Assembly: GCA_021816155.1 (NCBI GenBank) | Contig: JAKAZA010000013.1 | Location: forward strand, 1 to 43,672 | Reading direction: 5' to 3' | DNA: 43,672 nt | Origin: Pseudomonadota bacterium | GTDB taxonomy: Bacteria > Pseudomonadota > Alphaproteobacteria > Caulobacterales > Caulobacteraceae | In this document: piece by piece, positions 1 to 8,359 of the stretch | How positions within the stretch are numbered: the stretch's first letter is position 1 | How the letters are laid out: each line of letters opens with the position of its first letter | The notes under the pieces: generated by a model | What the model saw: only the letters and a program-made list of their open reading frames with translations | Told to the model about the DNA's origin: nothing | Database searches by the model: none | Program-made: the position numbers and the translations under genes

Positions 1-73
1 CGAGCATCCGTACGACGTGCGCTCCGCCAGCCAGCCGTCGGCACTCGCTGATGAAAGCATCGAGGTCGAACAT
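1..73 (-). CDS. N-terminal fragment of an unidentified protein (runs off the window)
   Basis: An ATG at 73-71 opens a minus-strand frame with no stop before the window edge, giving about 24 residues beginning MFDLDAFISECRRL. A strong Shine-Dalgarno (GGGAGG on the minus strand) lies 7 nt upstream of the ATG, which is the main reason to call it. It starts 68 nt after the sulfatase stop on the same strand, so it is probably the third gene of a GST-sulfatase-x operon. Too little is visible to name a family. The start codon is well supported; the product is unknown. Confidence 0.6.
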   Translation of the reverse strand, partial: MFDLDAFISECRRLAGGAHVVRML

Positions 74-141
74 CGCAGGTCCTCCCGGTCTCCGCCATGC
101 TCAGCGTACCACCGGCGCGGGACCGGCGAAACGAGCGAACC

Positions 142-2397
142 CTACTGCCGCGCCATCTCGGCCCGCACATTGGCGCGGGTCTCGCCGGGCGGTCGCGCCT
201 GAGGCACCTCGAACACGACCTCGTCGATCCGCCCCGGATAGGCGAACGGCGCGTGGTAGTCGTCGTTCACCGGGGCGAGGCTCCGGCCCAGGTCCATGCC
301 GGTGGACGAGACCATGAACATCAGGCGCGGGATCGCCGCTTCGCCCGTCTTGCGGCCGTCGACGAAGATCTCCGCCTGCGCGCCGACGTCCTGGCGGTCC
401 ACCTTCAATTCCACGCGGTGGCGCCCCGGCGTCAGCGCCTCGCCCGCCACGAGCCGCGTATGCTCGTGGAAGAAGTTGTAGTCGAAGGTCAGACGCCCGT
501 CCTTGACGTAGAGCGCGTAGCCGCTGTTGCGGCTCCCGCGCGCCACCAGAGCGCCGTCGCCCCCGGCCTCGGGATGCGTGAGGTCGATCGTCGTGGTCCA
601 GCCGCGCGCCGCGGTCGGGCAGGCGTCGGCCACGATGTGCGAGATCGGCGGGCGGTAGACGAAGCGCGTCCGCGAGGTCGGCCGGCCGGGGCGTGGCGCC
701 GTGCGGAAAAGCTGCGCTGCGTTGCGGTCGTCGAGCGGCAGCACGCCGTGACGCTCGGCCTCCTCCCACCAGGCCTCGACGAGCGCTTTGAGCTTGTCTG
801 GGTGGCCTTCGGCCAGGTCGACGCACTCCGAGAAGTCCTCGGACAGGCGGTAGAGCTCCCATCGGTCGTCGTCGAACGGAGTCCCTGGCTCATGGTGGGT
901 CACCGCCTTCCAGCCGTCCTGGACGACGCCGCGGTGGCCAAGCATCTCGAAGTACTGCGTTCCGCGCTCGATCTTCGCGTCCGGTTCGCCGAACGCCGCC
1001 TTCAGGCTGACCCCATGCACCGGCATCTGCGGCGCGCCGCCGACCACGTCCGGCGCGGCGACGCCCACCGCGTCGAGCACCGTGGGCGCGATGTCGATCG
1101 CATGGCAGAACTGGCGGCGAAGCTCGCCGCGCGCCGCCACGCCGGCCGGCCAGCTGACGATCAGCGGGTCGCGCACGCCGCCGCCGTGGGTGTTCTGCTT
1201 GTACCACTTCAGCGGGGTGTTGCCGGCCTGGGCCCAGCCCCAGGGGATGTTGCAGTGGCTGTCCGGTCCGCCGATGTCATCGAGGCGCCGGACCGCCTCG
1301 TCCGGGTTCTCGCGCATGCCGTTGAACCACTTCATCTCGTCGAGCACGCCGGTGGCGCCGCCCTCCTGGCTGGCGCCGTTGTCGGAAAGCAGGACGAAAA
1401 GCGTGTTGTCCCAGCGGCCGATCCGCTGCAGGAACTCGATCAGCCGCCCCACCTGCGTATCCGTGTGCTCGAGCATGGCCGCGAACGCCTCCTGGAGGCG
1501 GCAGGCGAAGGCCTTCTCGTTTGCCGAGAGCTGGTCCCAGGGCTTCACGCCCGGGTTGTGCGGCGCGAGTTGCGTGTCCGTCGGCACGATCCCCATCGCC
1601 TTCTGGCGGGCGAACCACTCCTCGCGCGCGGCGTCCCAGCCGGCGTCGAACTTGCCGCGCCATTTCTTCAAGTATTCCGCGGGCGCCTGGTGCGGCGAAT
1701 GCATTGCTCCGAACGCCAGGTACAGGAAGAACGGGCGCTCGGGCACGAGCGAGGTCACGTCGCGGATCATGCCCATTGCGCGGTCGGTCACGTCCTCCGA
1801 GAAATGGTAGCCGTCGTGGTGCGGCGGATCCACGAAGTGGTTGTCGTGCGTCAGTTCGGGATGGAACTGGTCGGTCTCGCCTTGCAGGAAGCCGTAGTAG
1901 CGGTCGAAGCCCTTCTGGAGAGGCCAGTTGTGGAAAGGCCCGGCTGCGGTGCACTCGTGCATCGGCGCCATGTGCCACTTGCCGGCGGCGAAGGTGGCGT
2001 AACCTTGTTCGCGGAGAATCTCCGCCAGCGTGGCCGCCGACTTCGGGATCGATCCGCGCATGTTGGGAAAGCCGGTGTCCATGTTGGAGACCGCCCGCAT
2101 GCCGACCGCGTGGTGGTTGCGCCCCGTCAGCAGGCAGGCCCTGGTCGGCGAGCAGAGCGCGGTGGTGTGGAAGCCGGTGAAGCGCAGGCCCCCCGCGGCC
2201 AGCCGGTCCATGTTGGGGGTCGCGATGGTCGAGCCGTAGCAGCCGAGGTGCGCGAAGCCGGTGTCATCCAGCACCACGATCACGACGTCGGGCGCCCCCG
2301 CCTTCAGCTTCGGCGCCGGCCACCATGGCTGCGAGTCCGCGACGGTGCGTCCGATGACGCCCTGGAAGTCCTCGCCTGCGGGGGTCTTCACGGCCAT
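142..2397 (-). CDS. Arylsulfatase (type I, formylglycine-dependent sulfatase family)
   Basis: The 751-residue product belongs to the alkaline phosphatase-like sulfatase family, which hydrolyses sulfate esters using a formylglycine made from an active-site cysteine. The metal-binding pair D44-D45 (VVLDDTGF) is followed by the CSPTRACLLTGRN signature, with C82 as the residue to be modified. Later motifs such as GKWHM and LSDNGAS also fit the fold. About 250 residues after the catalytic core form a C-terminal beta-rich region (FNSxY-like FVYRPP onwards), as in large arylsulfatases. No signal peptide is evident, so a cytoplasmic location is likely. The start is the ATG at 2397, preceded by AGGAG; the frame stays open further upstream but without a better start. 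It lies 107 nt downstream of a GST gene on the same strand. The substrate is not predictable, and no formylglycine-generating enzyme lies in the window. Confidence 0.93.
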   Translation of the reverse strand: MAVKTPAGEDFQGVIGRTVADSQPWWPAPKLKAGAPDVVIVVLDDTGFAHLGCYGSTIATPNMDRLAAGGLRFTGFHTTALCSPTRACLLTGRNHHAVGMRAVSNMDTGFPNMRGSIPKSAATLAEILREQGYATFAAGKWHMAPMHECTAAGPFHNWPLQKGFDRYYGFLQGETDQFHPELTHDNHFVDPPHHDGYHFSEDVTDRAMGMIRDVTSLVPERPFFLYLAFGAMHSPHQAPAEYLKKWRGKFDAGWDAAREEWFARQKAMGIVPTDTQLAPHNPGVKPWDQLSANEKAFACRLQEAFAAMLEHTDTQVGRLIEFLQRIGRWDNTLFVLLSDNGASQEGGATGVLDEMKWFNGMRENPDEAVRRLDDIGGPDSHCNIPWGWAQAGNTPLKWYKQNTHGGGVRDPLIVSWPAGVAARGELRRQFCHAIDIAPTVLDAVGVAAPDVVGGAPQMPVHGVSLKAAFGEPDAKIERGTQYFEMLGHRGVVQDGWKAVTHHEPGTPFDDDRWELYRLSEDFSECVDLAEGHPDKLKALVEAWWEEAERHGVLPLDDRNAAQLFRTAPRPGRPTSRTRFVYRPPISHIVADACPTAARGWTTTIDLTHPEAGGDGALVARGSRNSGYALYVKDGRLTFDYNFFHEHTRLVAGEALTPGRHRVELKVDRQDVGAQAEIFVDGRKTGEAAIPRLMFMVSSTGMDLGRSLAPVNDDYHAPFAYPGRIDEVVFEVPQARPPGETRANVRAEMARQ

Positions 2398-2504
2398 GGC
2401 GCTGCTCCTGTTTATGGCATGCTGCGTGTCAAATCGATCCCGCCAGGAGTCAAGCCCGGAGCAGCGGCGTCCTGCTGGGCGCGCGTCGCGCCGGGCCTCT
2501 CCAC

Positions 2505-3119
2505 CTACTGAACCGCTGCGCTCGGCCTGGCCGCGACCCGCTCCTTCCAGGCGACGATGTTCTTGTTCGCGGGGTCGAGCGGCTGGCCGACCTGGGCGCC
2601 GAACTCGACGAACACGAAGAGCAGGATGTCGGCCAGCGTGAAGCGGTCGCCGACCACCCACTGGCGTCCGGCCATCAGGCCGTCGAGCCAGCTGAGCTTC
2701 TCGCGTGCGATCGCCTTCAGGTCGTCGGCGGCCTGCGGAATCACGTGGATGCGGCTCTCGAACAGGCGCAGGCCCTCGGCGAAGCGGAAGCCGTTCGCCA
2801 TCGGCTCGCAGACGTTGAGGTCGATCCGCCGCATCCACATCCGAGTGATCCCGCGCTCCTCGGCGTTGGAGCCGATCAGCGGCGGGGTCGGGCGGATTTC
2901 GTCGAGGTATTCGCAGATCGGCAGGATCTCGCAGAGCACCACGCCATCGTCGAGTTCCAGCGCCGGCATCTGCCCGGCCGGGTTCTTCGACATGTAAGGC
3001 GCTTGGCGGTTCTCGCCCGCCATCAGGTTGACCTCGACCCGGGGGATGTCGAGGCCCTTCTCGGCCATGAACATCTTCACCACCCGCGGGTTCGGGCCGA
3101 CGGAATTATAGAACTTCAT
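2505..3119 (-). CDS. Glutathione S-transferase family protein
   Basis: This is a 204-residue protein of normal GST length. The N-terminal thioredoxin-fold half begins MKFYNSVGPNPRVVKMF and carries NPAGQMPALE (about 47-56), whose cis-Pro region contacts glutathione. The stretch CEILPICEYLDE corresponds to the usual ESxAI glutathione-binding segment. The all-helical C-terminal half carries the capping motif GDRFTLADI. The start is set at the ATG at 3119, which has AGGAG upstream; a longer in-frame start at 3212 adds 31 low-quality residues and would overlap the divergent lipoprotein gene. It heads the minus-strand run into the sulfatase, so a role in detoxification or degradation of a sulfated or xenobiotic compound is possible, but this is inference only. 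Confidence 0.93.
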   Translation of the reverse strand: MKFYNSVGPNPRVVKMFMAEKGLDIPRVEVNLMAGENRQAPYMSKNPAGQMPALELDDGVVLCEILPICEYLDEIRPTPPLIGSNAEERGITRMWMRRIDLNVCEPMANGFRFAEGLRLFESRIHVIPQAADDLKAIAREKLSWLDGLMAGRQWVVGDRFTLADILLFVFVEFGAQVGQPLDPANKNIVAWKERVAARPSAAVQ

Positions 3120-3192
3120 GGCGGGGTGCTCCTGCTGCTTGACGCCGGGGGCGCCTTCGGGCCCATGCGCGGCGGCGTGAAGGAACAGGGCC

Positions 3193-4179
3193 ATGGCCGG
3201 CTTGGCAAGCATGACCGCGCGGAAGGCGCGCCGGGCTCTCGCCCCGGCGGCGGCTCACGCCGCACGCGCGTCGGCCCTGGCGACCGTCGTGGCGCTCGCC
3301 GCCTGTCAGCCGAAGCACGCCAGCCAGCATCCGCCGCAACCCGGCGACGAGGCCGTGGCCGTCGTCAATGGCCAGACGATCTGGGCCTCCGACGTGAAGC
3401 GCGAGGCGGTCTCCGAGGGGCTGATCGCCGAGGGGGATCCGCTCGATCCGGCGTCGGCTCAGTTCCGCCAGGTGCTCGACGAGGTGATCGACACCAAGGT
3501 GCTGGCCGCCGAGGCCATCGCCCGCCACCTGGACGCCGACCCGCTCGCGCAGCGTCGTCTCGCCGCCGCCCGCGATCGGGCGCTGGAGGACCTCATGATC
3601 GAGAGCGTCGTCAGCCGCGCCGTGACGCCGGCGGCGGAGAACGCGCTCTACCAGGACTTCCTGAGGAACCGCACGCCGACGGACGACCTTCGTCTGCGCC
3701 AGATCGTGGTGGCGGCCGAGCCCGACGCGGACGCGATCCGCAAGCAGCTGGCCGCCGGCGCCAACTTCGACGCGCTCGCCATGGAGCGCTCGATCGACGC
3801 GGCCTCGCGCTTCAAGGGCGGCGACATCGGCGAGGTGGCGCTCGATACGCTGCCGCAGCCGCTGGCCGCGGCGCTGCGCAACGCCAAGCCCGGCGACGTG
3901 GTCGGGCCGGTCAGGGTGGACGCCGGCTGGGCGGTGATCCGCATCGACGACCGACATCCGGAACCTGCGCCGTCTCTCGACGAGGTCAAGCCGCAGCTGA
4001 TCCGATTCCTGACCTACGACCGGATCAAGGACCTAGTGATGAAGCTGGAAGCCCACGCCAGGATCCAGCGTCTCCTGCCGCCGCCGCCCGATGTGCCCGG
4101 CGCCCCGATCGAACCCGCTTCGGCGCCGCCGCTTTCCGCGCCGGCCGCCGCCAACTCGGCCTCCAACAGCGTGCGGTGA
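3193..4179 (+). CDS. PpiC-type peptidylprolyl isomerase lipoprotein
   Basis: The 328-residue product is a parvulin-type foldase that isomerises Xaa-Pro bonds in exported proteins. A basic, alanine-rich signal segment ends in a lipobox (VALAAC), so C38 is the likely lipidated residue and the protein would be periplasm-facing. A SurA/PrsA-like helical N-domain covers about 55-160 and the parvulin domain about 164-255 (DLRLRQIVVAAE to GWAVIRIDDRHP). A Pro/Ala-rich tail closes the protein. The start at 3193 has AGG upstream; an internal ATG at 3211 (MTARKARR) is an equally reasonable start. It lies 4 nt before argJ, a pairing I recall as conserved in Caulobacterales near secA. Confidence 0.92.
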   Translation: MAGLASMTARKARRALAPAAAHAARASALATVVALAACQPKHASQHPPQPGDEAVAVVNGQTIWASDVKREAVSEGLIAEGDPLDPASAQFRQVLDEVIDTKVLAAEAIARHLDADPLAQRRLAAARDRALEDLMIESVVSRAVTPAAENALYQDFLRNRTPTDDLRLRQIVVAAEPDADAIRKQLAAGANFDALAMERSIDAASRFKGGDIGEVALDTLPQPLAAALRNAKPGDVVGPVRVDAGWAVIRIDDRHPEPAPSLDEVKPQLIRFLTYDRIKDLVMKLEAHARIQRLLPPPPDVPGAPIEPASAPPLSAPAAANSASNSVR

Positions 4180-4183
4180 CGCC

Positions 4184-5467
4184 ATGACCGATCCTTCCGC
4201 CTCGCCCGACGCCGGCCAGGCCGGCAAACCCGGCCTGAAGGTCAGCCCCAACGCGGTCCCGCTTCCGGCGATGGGAGAGATCGCCGGCGTCGAGCTCGCC
4301 GTCGGCCGCGCCGGCCTCTACAAGCACGAGCGCAACGACGTGCTGCTGATGCGCCTGGCCGAAGGAACCGCCTGCGCCGGCGTCTTCACGCGCCATGGCG
4401 TCGGTTCCGCGCCGGTCGACTGGTGCCGGCGGCAGCTCGCGGCGACGGGCGGCGAGGACATCCGCGCGCTCGTGGTCAACGCAGGCTGCGCCAACTCCTT
4501 CACCGGTCGCCCCGGCGCCGACGCTGCGCGCCGCGTCGCAGCGGCTGTCGCCGGCCGTCTGGGCTGCCGGCAAAGCCAGATCATGATGGCCTCCACGGGC
4601 GTGATCGGCGAGCTGTTGCCCGACGCCAGGATCACCGACCGCATTCCTGAGATCGCCGGTCGGCTCGGCCCGGTCGCCTGGAGCGAGGCGGCGCGGGCGA
4701 TCATGACCACCGACACCTTCGCGAAGGGGGCGGTCGCCGAGGCCAAGATCGAAGGCGAGACCGTGCGCATCGCCGGCGTCGCCAAGGGCTCAGGGATGAT
4801 CGCGCCGGACATGGCGACGATGCTCGCCTTTGTCGCCACCGACGCCGCCATTGCGCCGGCCGCGCTGCAGGCCCTGGCCAGCCGCTACACGCAAGCCACC
4901 TTCAACGCGGTGACGGTGGATGGCGACCGCTCCACCAACGACACCCTCTTGCTCTTCGCCACCGGTCGGTCCGCCGCGCCGCGCGTCAGCCGCGCCGGCG
5001 ACCCGCGCCTCGCGGACTTCCGGGCCAAGCTCGAAGGCGTGTTGCTCGATCTCGCCCAGCAGCTGGTGCGCGACGGCGAGGGCGCGACGAAGTTCGTGAA
5101 GGTGACGGTCGCGGGCGCCCGTTCGGGCGCATCGGCGCGCAAGATCGCGCGCACCATCTGCGAGAGCCCGCTAGTCAAGACCGCCTTCGCCGGCGAGGAC
5201 GCCAACTGGGGCCGGATCGTGATGGCGGTCGGCAGGGCCGACGAGCCGATCAACCGCGAGCGGCTGAGCGTGAGGTTCGGCGACCTCTGGGCCGCTCGCG
5301 ACGGCCGCGTCGCGCCCGACTATTCGGAAGCCGCGATGAGCGCGTACATGAAGCGCCGCGAGCTGGAGGTCTCGGTGGATGTCGGCGTCGGCCGCGCGAG
5401 CGCGACGATGTGGACCTGCGACCTCACGCACGGGTACGTGTCGATCAACGGGGACTACCGCAGCTGA
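4184..5467 (+). CDS. argJ: Bifunctional glutamate N-acetyltransferase / amino-acid acetyltransferase
   Basis: ArgJ transfers acetyl from N-acetylornithine to glutamate, recycling the acetyl group in arginine biosynthesis; bifunctional forms also use acetyl-CoA. The 427-residue protein has the family hallmarks: STGVIGE (137-143), NAGCANSFTG (about 99-108), and the self-cleavage site within KGSGMIAPDMATMLAF. Cleavage between A211 and T212 frees T212 as the catalytic nucleophile and gives alpha and beta chains. The C-terminus (THGYVSINGDYRS) is intact. The ATG at 4184 is chosen because it follows the upstream stop by 4 nt and matches family length; the longer upstream frame is a Pro/Arg-rich shadow. 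It is cotranscribed with the PpiC lipoprotein. Confidence 0.97.
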   Translation: MTDPSASPDAGQAGKPGLKVSPNAVPLPAMGEIAGVELAVGRAGLYKHERNDVLLMRLAEGTACAGVFTRHGVGSAPVDWCRRQLAATGGEDIRALVVNAGCANSFTGRPGADAARRVAAAVAGRLGCRQSQIMMASTGVIGELLPDARITDRIPEIAGRLGPVAWSEAARAIMTTDTFAKGAVAEAKIEGETVRIAGVAKGSGMIAPDMATMLAFVATDAAIAPAALQALASRYTQATFNAVTVDGDRSTNDTLLLFATGRSAAPRVSRAGDPRLADFRAKLEGVLLDLAQQLVRDGEGATKFVKVTVAGARSGASARKIARTICESPLVKTAFAGEDANWGRIVMAVGRADEPINRERLSVRFGDLWAARDGRVAPDYSEAAMSAYMKRRELEVSVDVGVGRASATMWTCDLTHGYVSINGDYRS

Positions 5468-5481
5468 CGGGCGGCTCGGCT

Positions 5482-6105
5482 TCAGAAGTAGTTCAGCACC
5501 ACGCAGATCCGCTCTCCGGCCGTGATGGGCTCGACCCAATGGACGCGCTCGCCGGGGATGGTCACGAGCGCGTTGGTGGAGGGCGTGATGAAGTGCGGTG
5601 ACCTGAGCTCTGCGTCGTCCAGGTCCGCGACCGCGAAGTCGCCGCCCTGCATGTCCCTGACCCGCGCATAGAAGACGCTGGTGCATACCGGCGGGTGGGG
5701 GATGCCGGCGTAGGAGTCCGTGTGCGGCTCCTGGTAGGTCGGCGTGTGCGGGTCGCCGAGCATTCGTACGGGGAAGATGGCCAGGAACGGCTTCGCGGGC
5801 ACTGCGAAGCCGCAGGCGCGCACCCAGTGGAGCACCGGGCCGGCCAGCGTGTTGCGGATCGTGTCGAGGCTCGACGTGACGACGACGCCGCCCGGCCGCA
5901 CCTGCAGCGTGCCGCCCCGCCCGAGCAGGCCCATCTCCTGCGAAGGGGCCCAGCTGTTCGAAAGCGCATCGAGCGCGCGCAGCACGCGCATCATCTCGGC
6001 CGGGGGCAGAAACGGACGCCGCACGGAGACGCCGGCCGGGAGCAAGCGCCCAGCCTCGGACGGCCCCCGCAAGGCGCCCGCCCTGTCCGTCTTGAGACCG
6101 TCCAT
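5482..6105 (-). CDS. 2-oxoglutarate/Fe(II)-dependent oxygenase-like protein
   Basis: The 207-residue product resembles the prolyl-4-hydroxylase-like branch of the Fe(II)/2-oxoglutarate oxygenases, which hydroxylate substrates using O2. The facial triad is readable as H128-x-D130 (EPHTDSY) and H189 (GERVHWVEPI). R199 (AGERICVVLNYF) is placed to bind the 2-oxoglutarate carboxylate. The protein is short, essentially a double-stranded beta-helix core with about 60 residues in front. It ends convergently 14 nt from argJ and lies 60 nt downstream of the Gfo/Idh/MocA gene on the same strand, so the two are likely an operon. The substrate is unknown. Confidence 0.8.
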   Translation of the reverse strand: MDGLKTDRAGALRGPSEAGRLLPAGVSVRRPFLPPAEMMRVLRALDALSNSWAPSQEMGLLGRGGTLQVRPGGVVVTSSLDTIRNTLAGPVLHWVRACGFAVPAKPFLAIFPVRMLGDPHTPTYQEPHTDSYAGIPHPPVCTSVFYARVRDMQGGDFAVADLDDAELRSPHFITPSTNALVTIPGERVHWVEPITAGERICVVLNYF

Positions 6106-6165
6106 GGACCGGAGATGAACCGGGACGGACGGCTGCGGATACTCCGGTGTCTCCCCTAAGTCTGT

Positions 6166-7587
6166 CTACGTAGACGATCTGGAGATTTGCCGGGCGTCGG
6201 CCATGAACGGGTAGCGCGCCGCGTCGAAGTCCCGCCACGCCGCTTGTGGTCCGAACGGCGCCGGCTCCGGATCGGGGCGGTCGACGCCGTCGGCCAGGTC
6301 GGCCAGCTTCACGGGCGCGCCGCCGGTCGCGATGGAGGCGTTGGCGGCGATCCCGACGAGAGCGGACCAGGCGCCGGCGCGGTCGTCGGCGGCGCGGCCA
6401 TCGGGGTCCGGGGCGTGGCCGAAGAGGTGGGCGAGCATCAGCGCGTCGCCGCCGCCGTGGTCCCCGATCGCCTCCGGAATGCGAAGCTCGTACGCGCGGC
6501 CGAAGAGCGGCTGCACGACGAGCGTCGTCTCCTCCGGCGCGGCCGGTCGCGGTGGAGCGCCGTCCGGCTCGACGAACGGGCGCTCGGTCGTCTCCATGGT
6601 CAGCTCGCCTCGCTCTCCGTGGAAGACCACGCGGTAGCCCTCGCCGGGCGCGTAGGCGGAGAGCAGGTAGTTGACCACGACGTCGTTCTCGTAGGTGAGC
6701 GACGCGCGCATGGTGTCCCAGATGTCGATCTCGGACGCGAACACGCAGCGGTCGCGGAAGTAGCCGTCGTGGCCCTCGTTGGAGGCGTAGATCTCCCTCA
6801 GGGCGCGGCTGGCGCCGAGATCGAGCCTCACCCGGCAGCGCGCGAAGGCGGGGCAGGCGGCGCAGCGCTCTCCACGGTCGTGAAGGCCGAGGCCGTCGGC
6901 TGTCTCGGGGCGATAGAACGCGCGCCGCCCTTCCGCGCTGACCTCCCTGGCGGTCGAGCCCAGCCACCAGTTGATCAGGTCGAAGTGGTGCGTCGCCTTG
7001 TGCACCAGCAGGCCGCCGGAGTTGCGCATCAGACGGTGCCAGCGCCGAAAGTAGTCGGCGCCGTGGTGCGTATCCAGCCGCCACTCGAAGTTGACCGCGG
7101 TGATGCGGCCGATCGCGCCGCTCGCCAGCACCTGCTTGGCCAGGGTCCGGGCCGGCGAATAGCGGTAGTTGAAGCCGACCGTCACCCGCCGTCCGCTCGC
7201 CTTGCGGGCCGCAAGGATCCGGCGGCACGAAGCCGCGTCGACGGTTAGCGGCTTCTCGGTGATCACGTCGCGCCCCGCCTTGAGGGCCCGTACGATGTAG
7301 TCGGCGTGCGTGTAGTCGGGCGAGGTGACGATCACCGCATCGGCCTGCGTCTCGTCCAGCATCCGCTCGAAATCGCCGGCGGCGTAGGCCGCGGGCCGCA
7401 CGTCCTGCCGAGCGGCGACTTCGACCGCCCGCGCGAGCCGGCCCCGGTTCGAGTCGCACAGCCCGACGAGGTCGCCGTACTGTCGGTGCGGTCCGGTCAG
7501 AGCAGTCAGGTAGAGATACGAGCGAACGCCCAGACCGACGAGGGCGTAGCGGCGTGCGCCGCTCACCGGAGTTGCAATCACCGACAT
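6166..7587 (-). CDS. Gfo/Idh/MocA family oxidoreductase with a cysteine cluster
   Basis: The 473-residue protein belongs to the NAD(P)-dependent sugar or cyclitol dehydrogenase family. The N-terminal Rossmann segment (YALVGLGVRSYLYL) lacks the canonical GxGxxG spacing but aligns in position. The family signature EKPL is at 111-114. HKATHHFDLINWW (196-208) supplies the catalytic-domain histidines. Between them and the C-terminal sheet lies CAACPAFARC (C242, C245, C251), a possible metal site seen in a subset of the family. The start is the ATG at 7587, with a strong purine-rich ribosome-binding site (GAAGGAAGG) just upstream. It lies upstream of the 2OG oxygenase on the same strand and is divergent from the TIM-barrel-like gene. 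The substrate cannot be told. Confidence 0.88.
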   Translation of the reverse strand: MSVIATPVSGARRYALVGLGVRSYLYLTALTGPHRQYGDLVGLCDSNRGRLARAVEVAARQDVRPAAYAAGDFERMLDETQADAVIVTSPDYTHADYIVRALKAGRDVITEKPLTVDAASCRRILAARKASGRRVTVGFNYRYSPARTLAKQVLASGAIGRITAVNFEWRLDTHHGADYFRRWHRLMRNSGGLLVHKATHHFDLINWWLGSTAREVSAEGRRAFYRPETADGLGLHDRGERCAACPAFARCRVRLDLGASRALREIYASNEGHDGYFRDRCVFASEIDIWDTMRASLTYENDVVVNYLLSAYAPGEGYRVVFHGERGELTMETTERPFVEPDGAPPRPAAPEETTLVVQPLFGRAYELRIPEAIGDHGGGDALMLAHLFGHAPDPDGRAADDRAGAWSALVGIAANASIATGGAPVKLADLADGVDRPDPEPAPFGPQAAWRDFDAARYPFMADARQISRSST

Positions 7588-7666
7588 CGCCTTCCTTCTC
7601 TCTCTGCGCCGCTGCCCGCGCGAAACTCGTTGAACGTCCGCCGCAAAGGCAGGCTAATCGACGCCC

Positions 7667-8350
7667 GTGCCTGATCCGCTCTTCATCTTCATGCTGACGC
7701 GCGGCGACGCAACCGTGCCGGATGCGGCCCGCGCCGCGGACGAGGCGATCGCCGCGGGCGTGCGCCATATCGGCTTCAAGGACGTCGGTGTGTCGGCGGG
7801 CGAGCTGAGGGCGCTCGCCGGGCGGCTCAGGGCCGCGGGCGTCACCGTCTACCTGGAGGTGGTCAGCCTCGACGAGGACGGCGAGCTGGCGTCGGCCGAG
7901 CTGGCGCGCGATCTCCGCGTCGACGTGCTGATGGGCGGCGTGCGGCCGCGAGCGGTGGCGCCCCGTCTGCGGCGAGCGCCCATCCGCTACTTTCCGTTCG
8001 CCGGACGTATCGCGGGCCATCCGAGCGCGCTGGCCGGATCGCAGGACGAGATCGTCGAAAGCGCACGCGAGGTCGCGGCGCTGCCCGGCGTCGACGGCCT
8101 TGACCTCCTGGCCTGGCGATCGGCCCACGATGGCGGCGACCTCGCCCGACGGGTCTGCGCGGCGGTCTCCAAGCCGGTCGTGGTCGCTGGCTCGGTGGAC
8201 TGCGCCGATCGGGTCGCCGCGGTCCGCCGCGCCGGCGCCCATGCCTTCACAGTCGGCACGGCGGCGCTCGACGGTGTCTTCCCGGCCGGGGCGCCCGGGC
8301 TTGCTGGGCAGCTGACGGCGATCGCGGCGGCCGCGAGGTCGGGCGGCTGA
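7667..8350 (+). CDS. Putative TIM-barrel protein of unknown function
   Basis: This 227-residue protein has a regular beta/alpha repeat pattern: LFIFMLTR, GVRHIGFKDVG, GVTVYLEVVS, RVDVLMGGV, GVDGLDLLAWR, KPVVVAGSV and GAHAFTVGT. These would be successive strands of a (beta/alpha)8 barrel. The end motif (VVVAGSVDCADRVAAVRRAGAHAFTVGTA) resembles the phosphate-binding GG/GT loops of HisA/NanE-like enzymes, so a phosphorylated-sugar substrate is possible. I do not recognise a specific family. The start is the GTG at 7667 with only a weak AGG upstream. It is divergent from the Gfo/Idh/MocA gene and convergent with the short-chain dehydrogenase, 9 bp away. Confidence 0.75.
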   Translation: MPDPLFIFMLTRGDATVPDAARAADEAIAAGVRHIGFKDVGVSAGELRALAGRLRAAGVTVYLEVVSLDEDGELASAELARDLRVDVLMGGVRPRAVAPRLRRAPIRYFPFAGRIAGHPSALAGSQDEIVESAREVAALPGVDGLDLLAWRSAHDGGDLARRVCAAVSKPVVVAGSVDCADRVAAVRRAGAHAFTVGTAALDGVFPAGAPGLAGQLTAIAAAARSGG

Positions 8351-8359
8351 CCGACGGCT

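Noticed and set aside
97-2511. An 804-codon plus-strand open frame opposite the sulfatase
   Set aside because: The sulfatase has a full set of catalytic motifs on the other strand; this frame has none.
5171-8242. A 1023-codon minus-strand open frame across argJ, the oxygenase and the oxidoreductase
   Set aside because: It runs through genes in both orientations and is Arg/Ala-rich shadow sequence.
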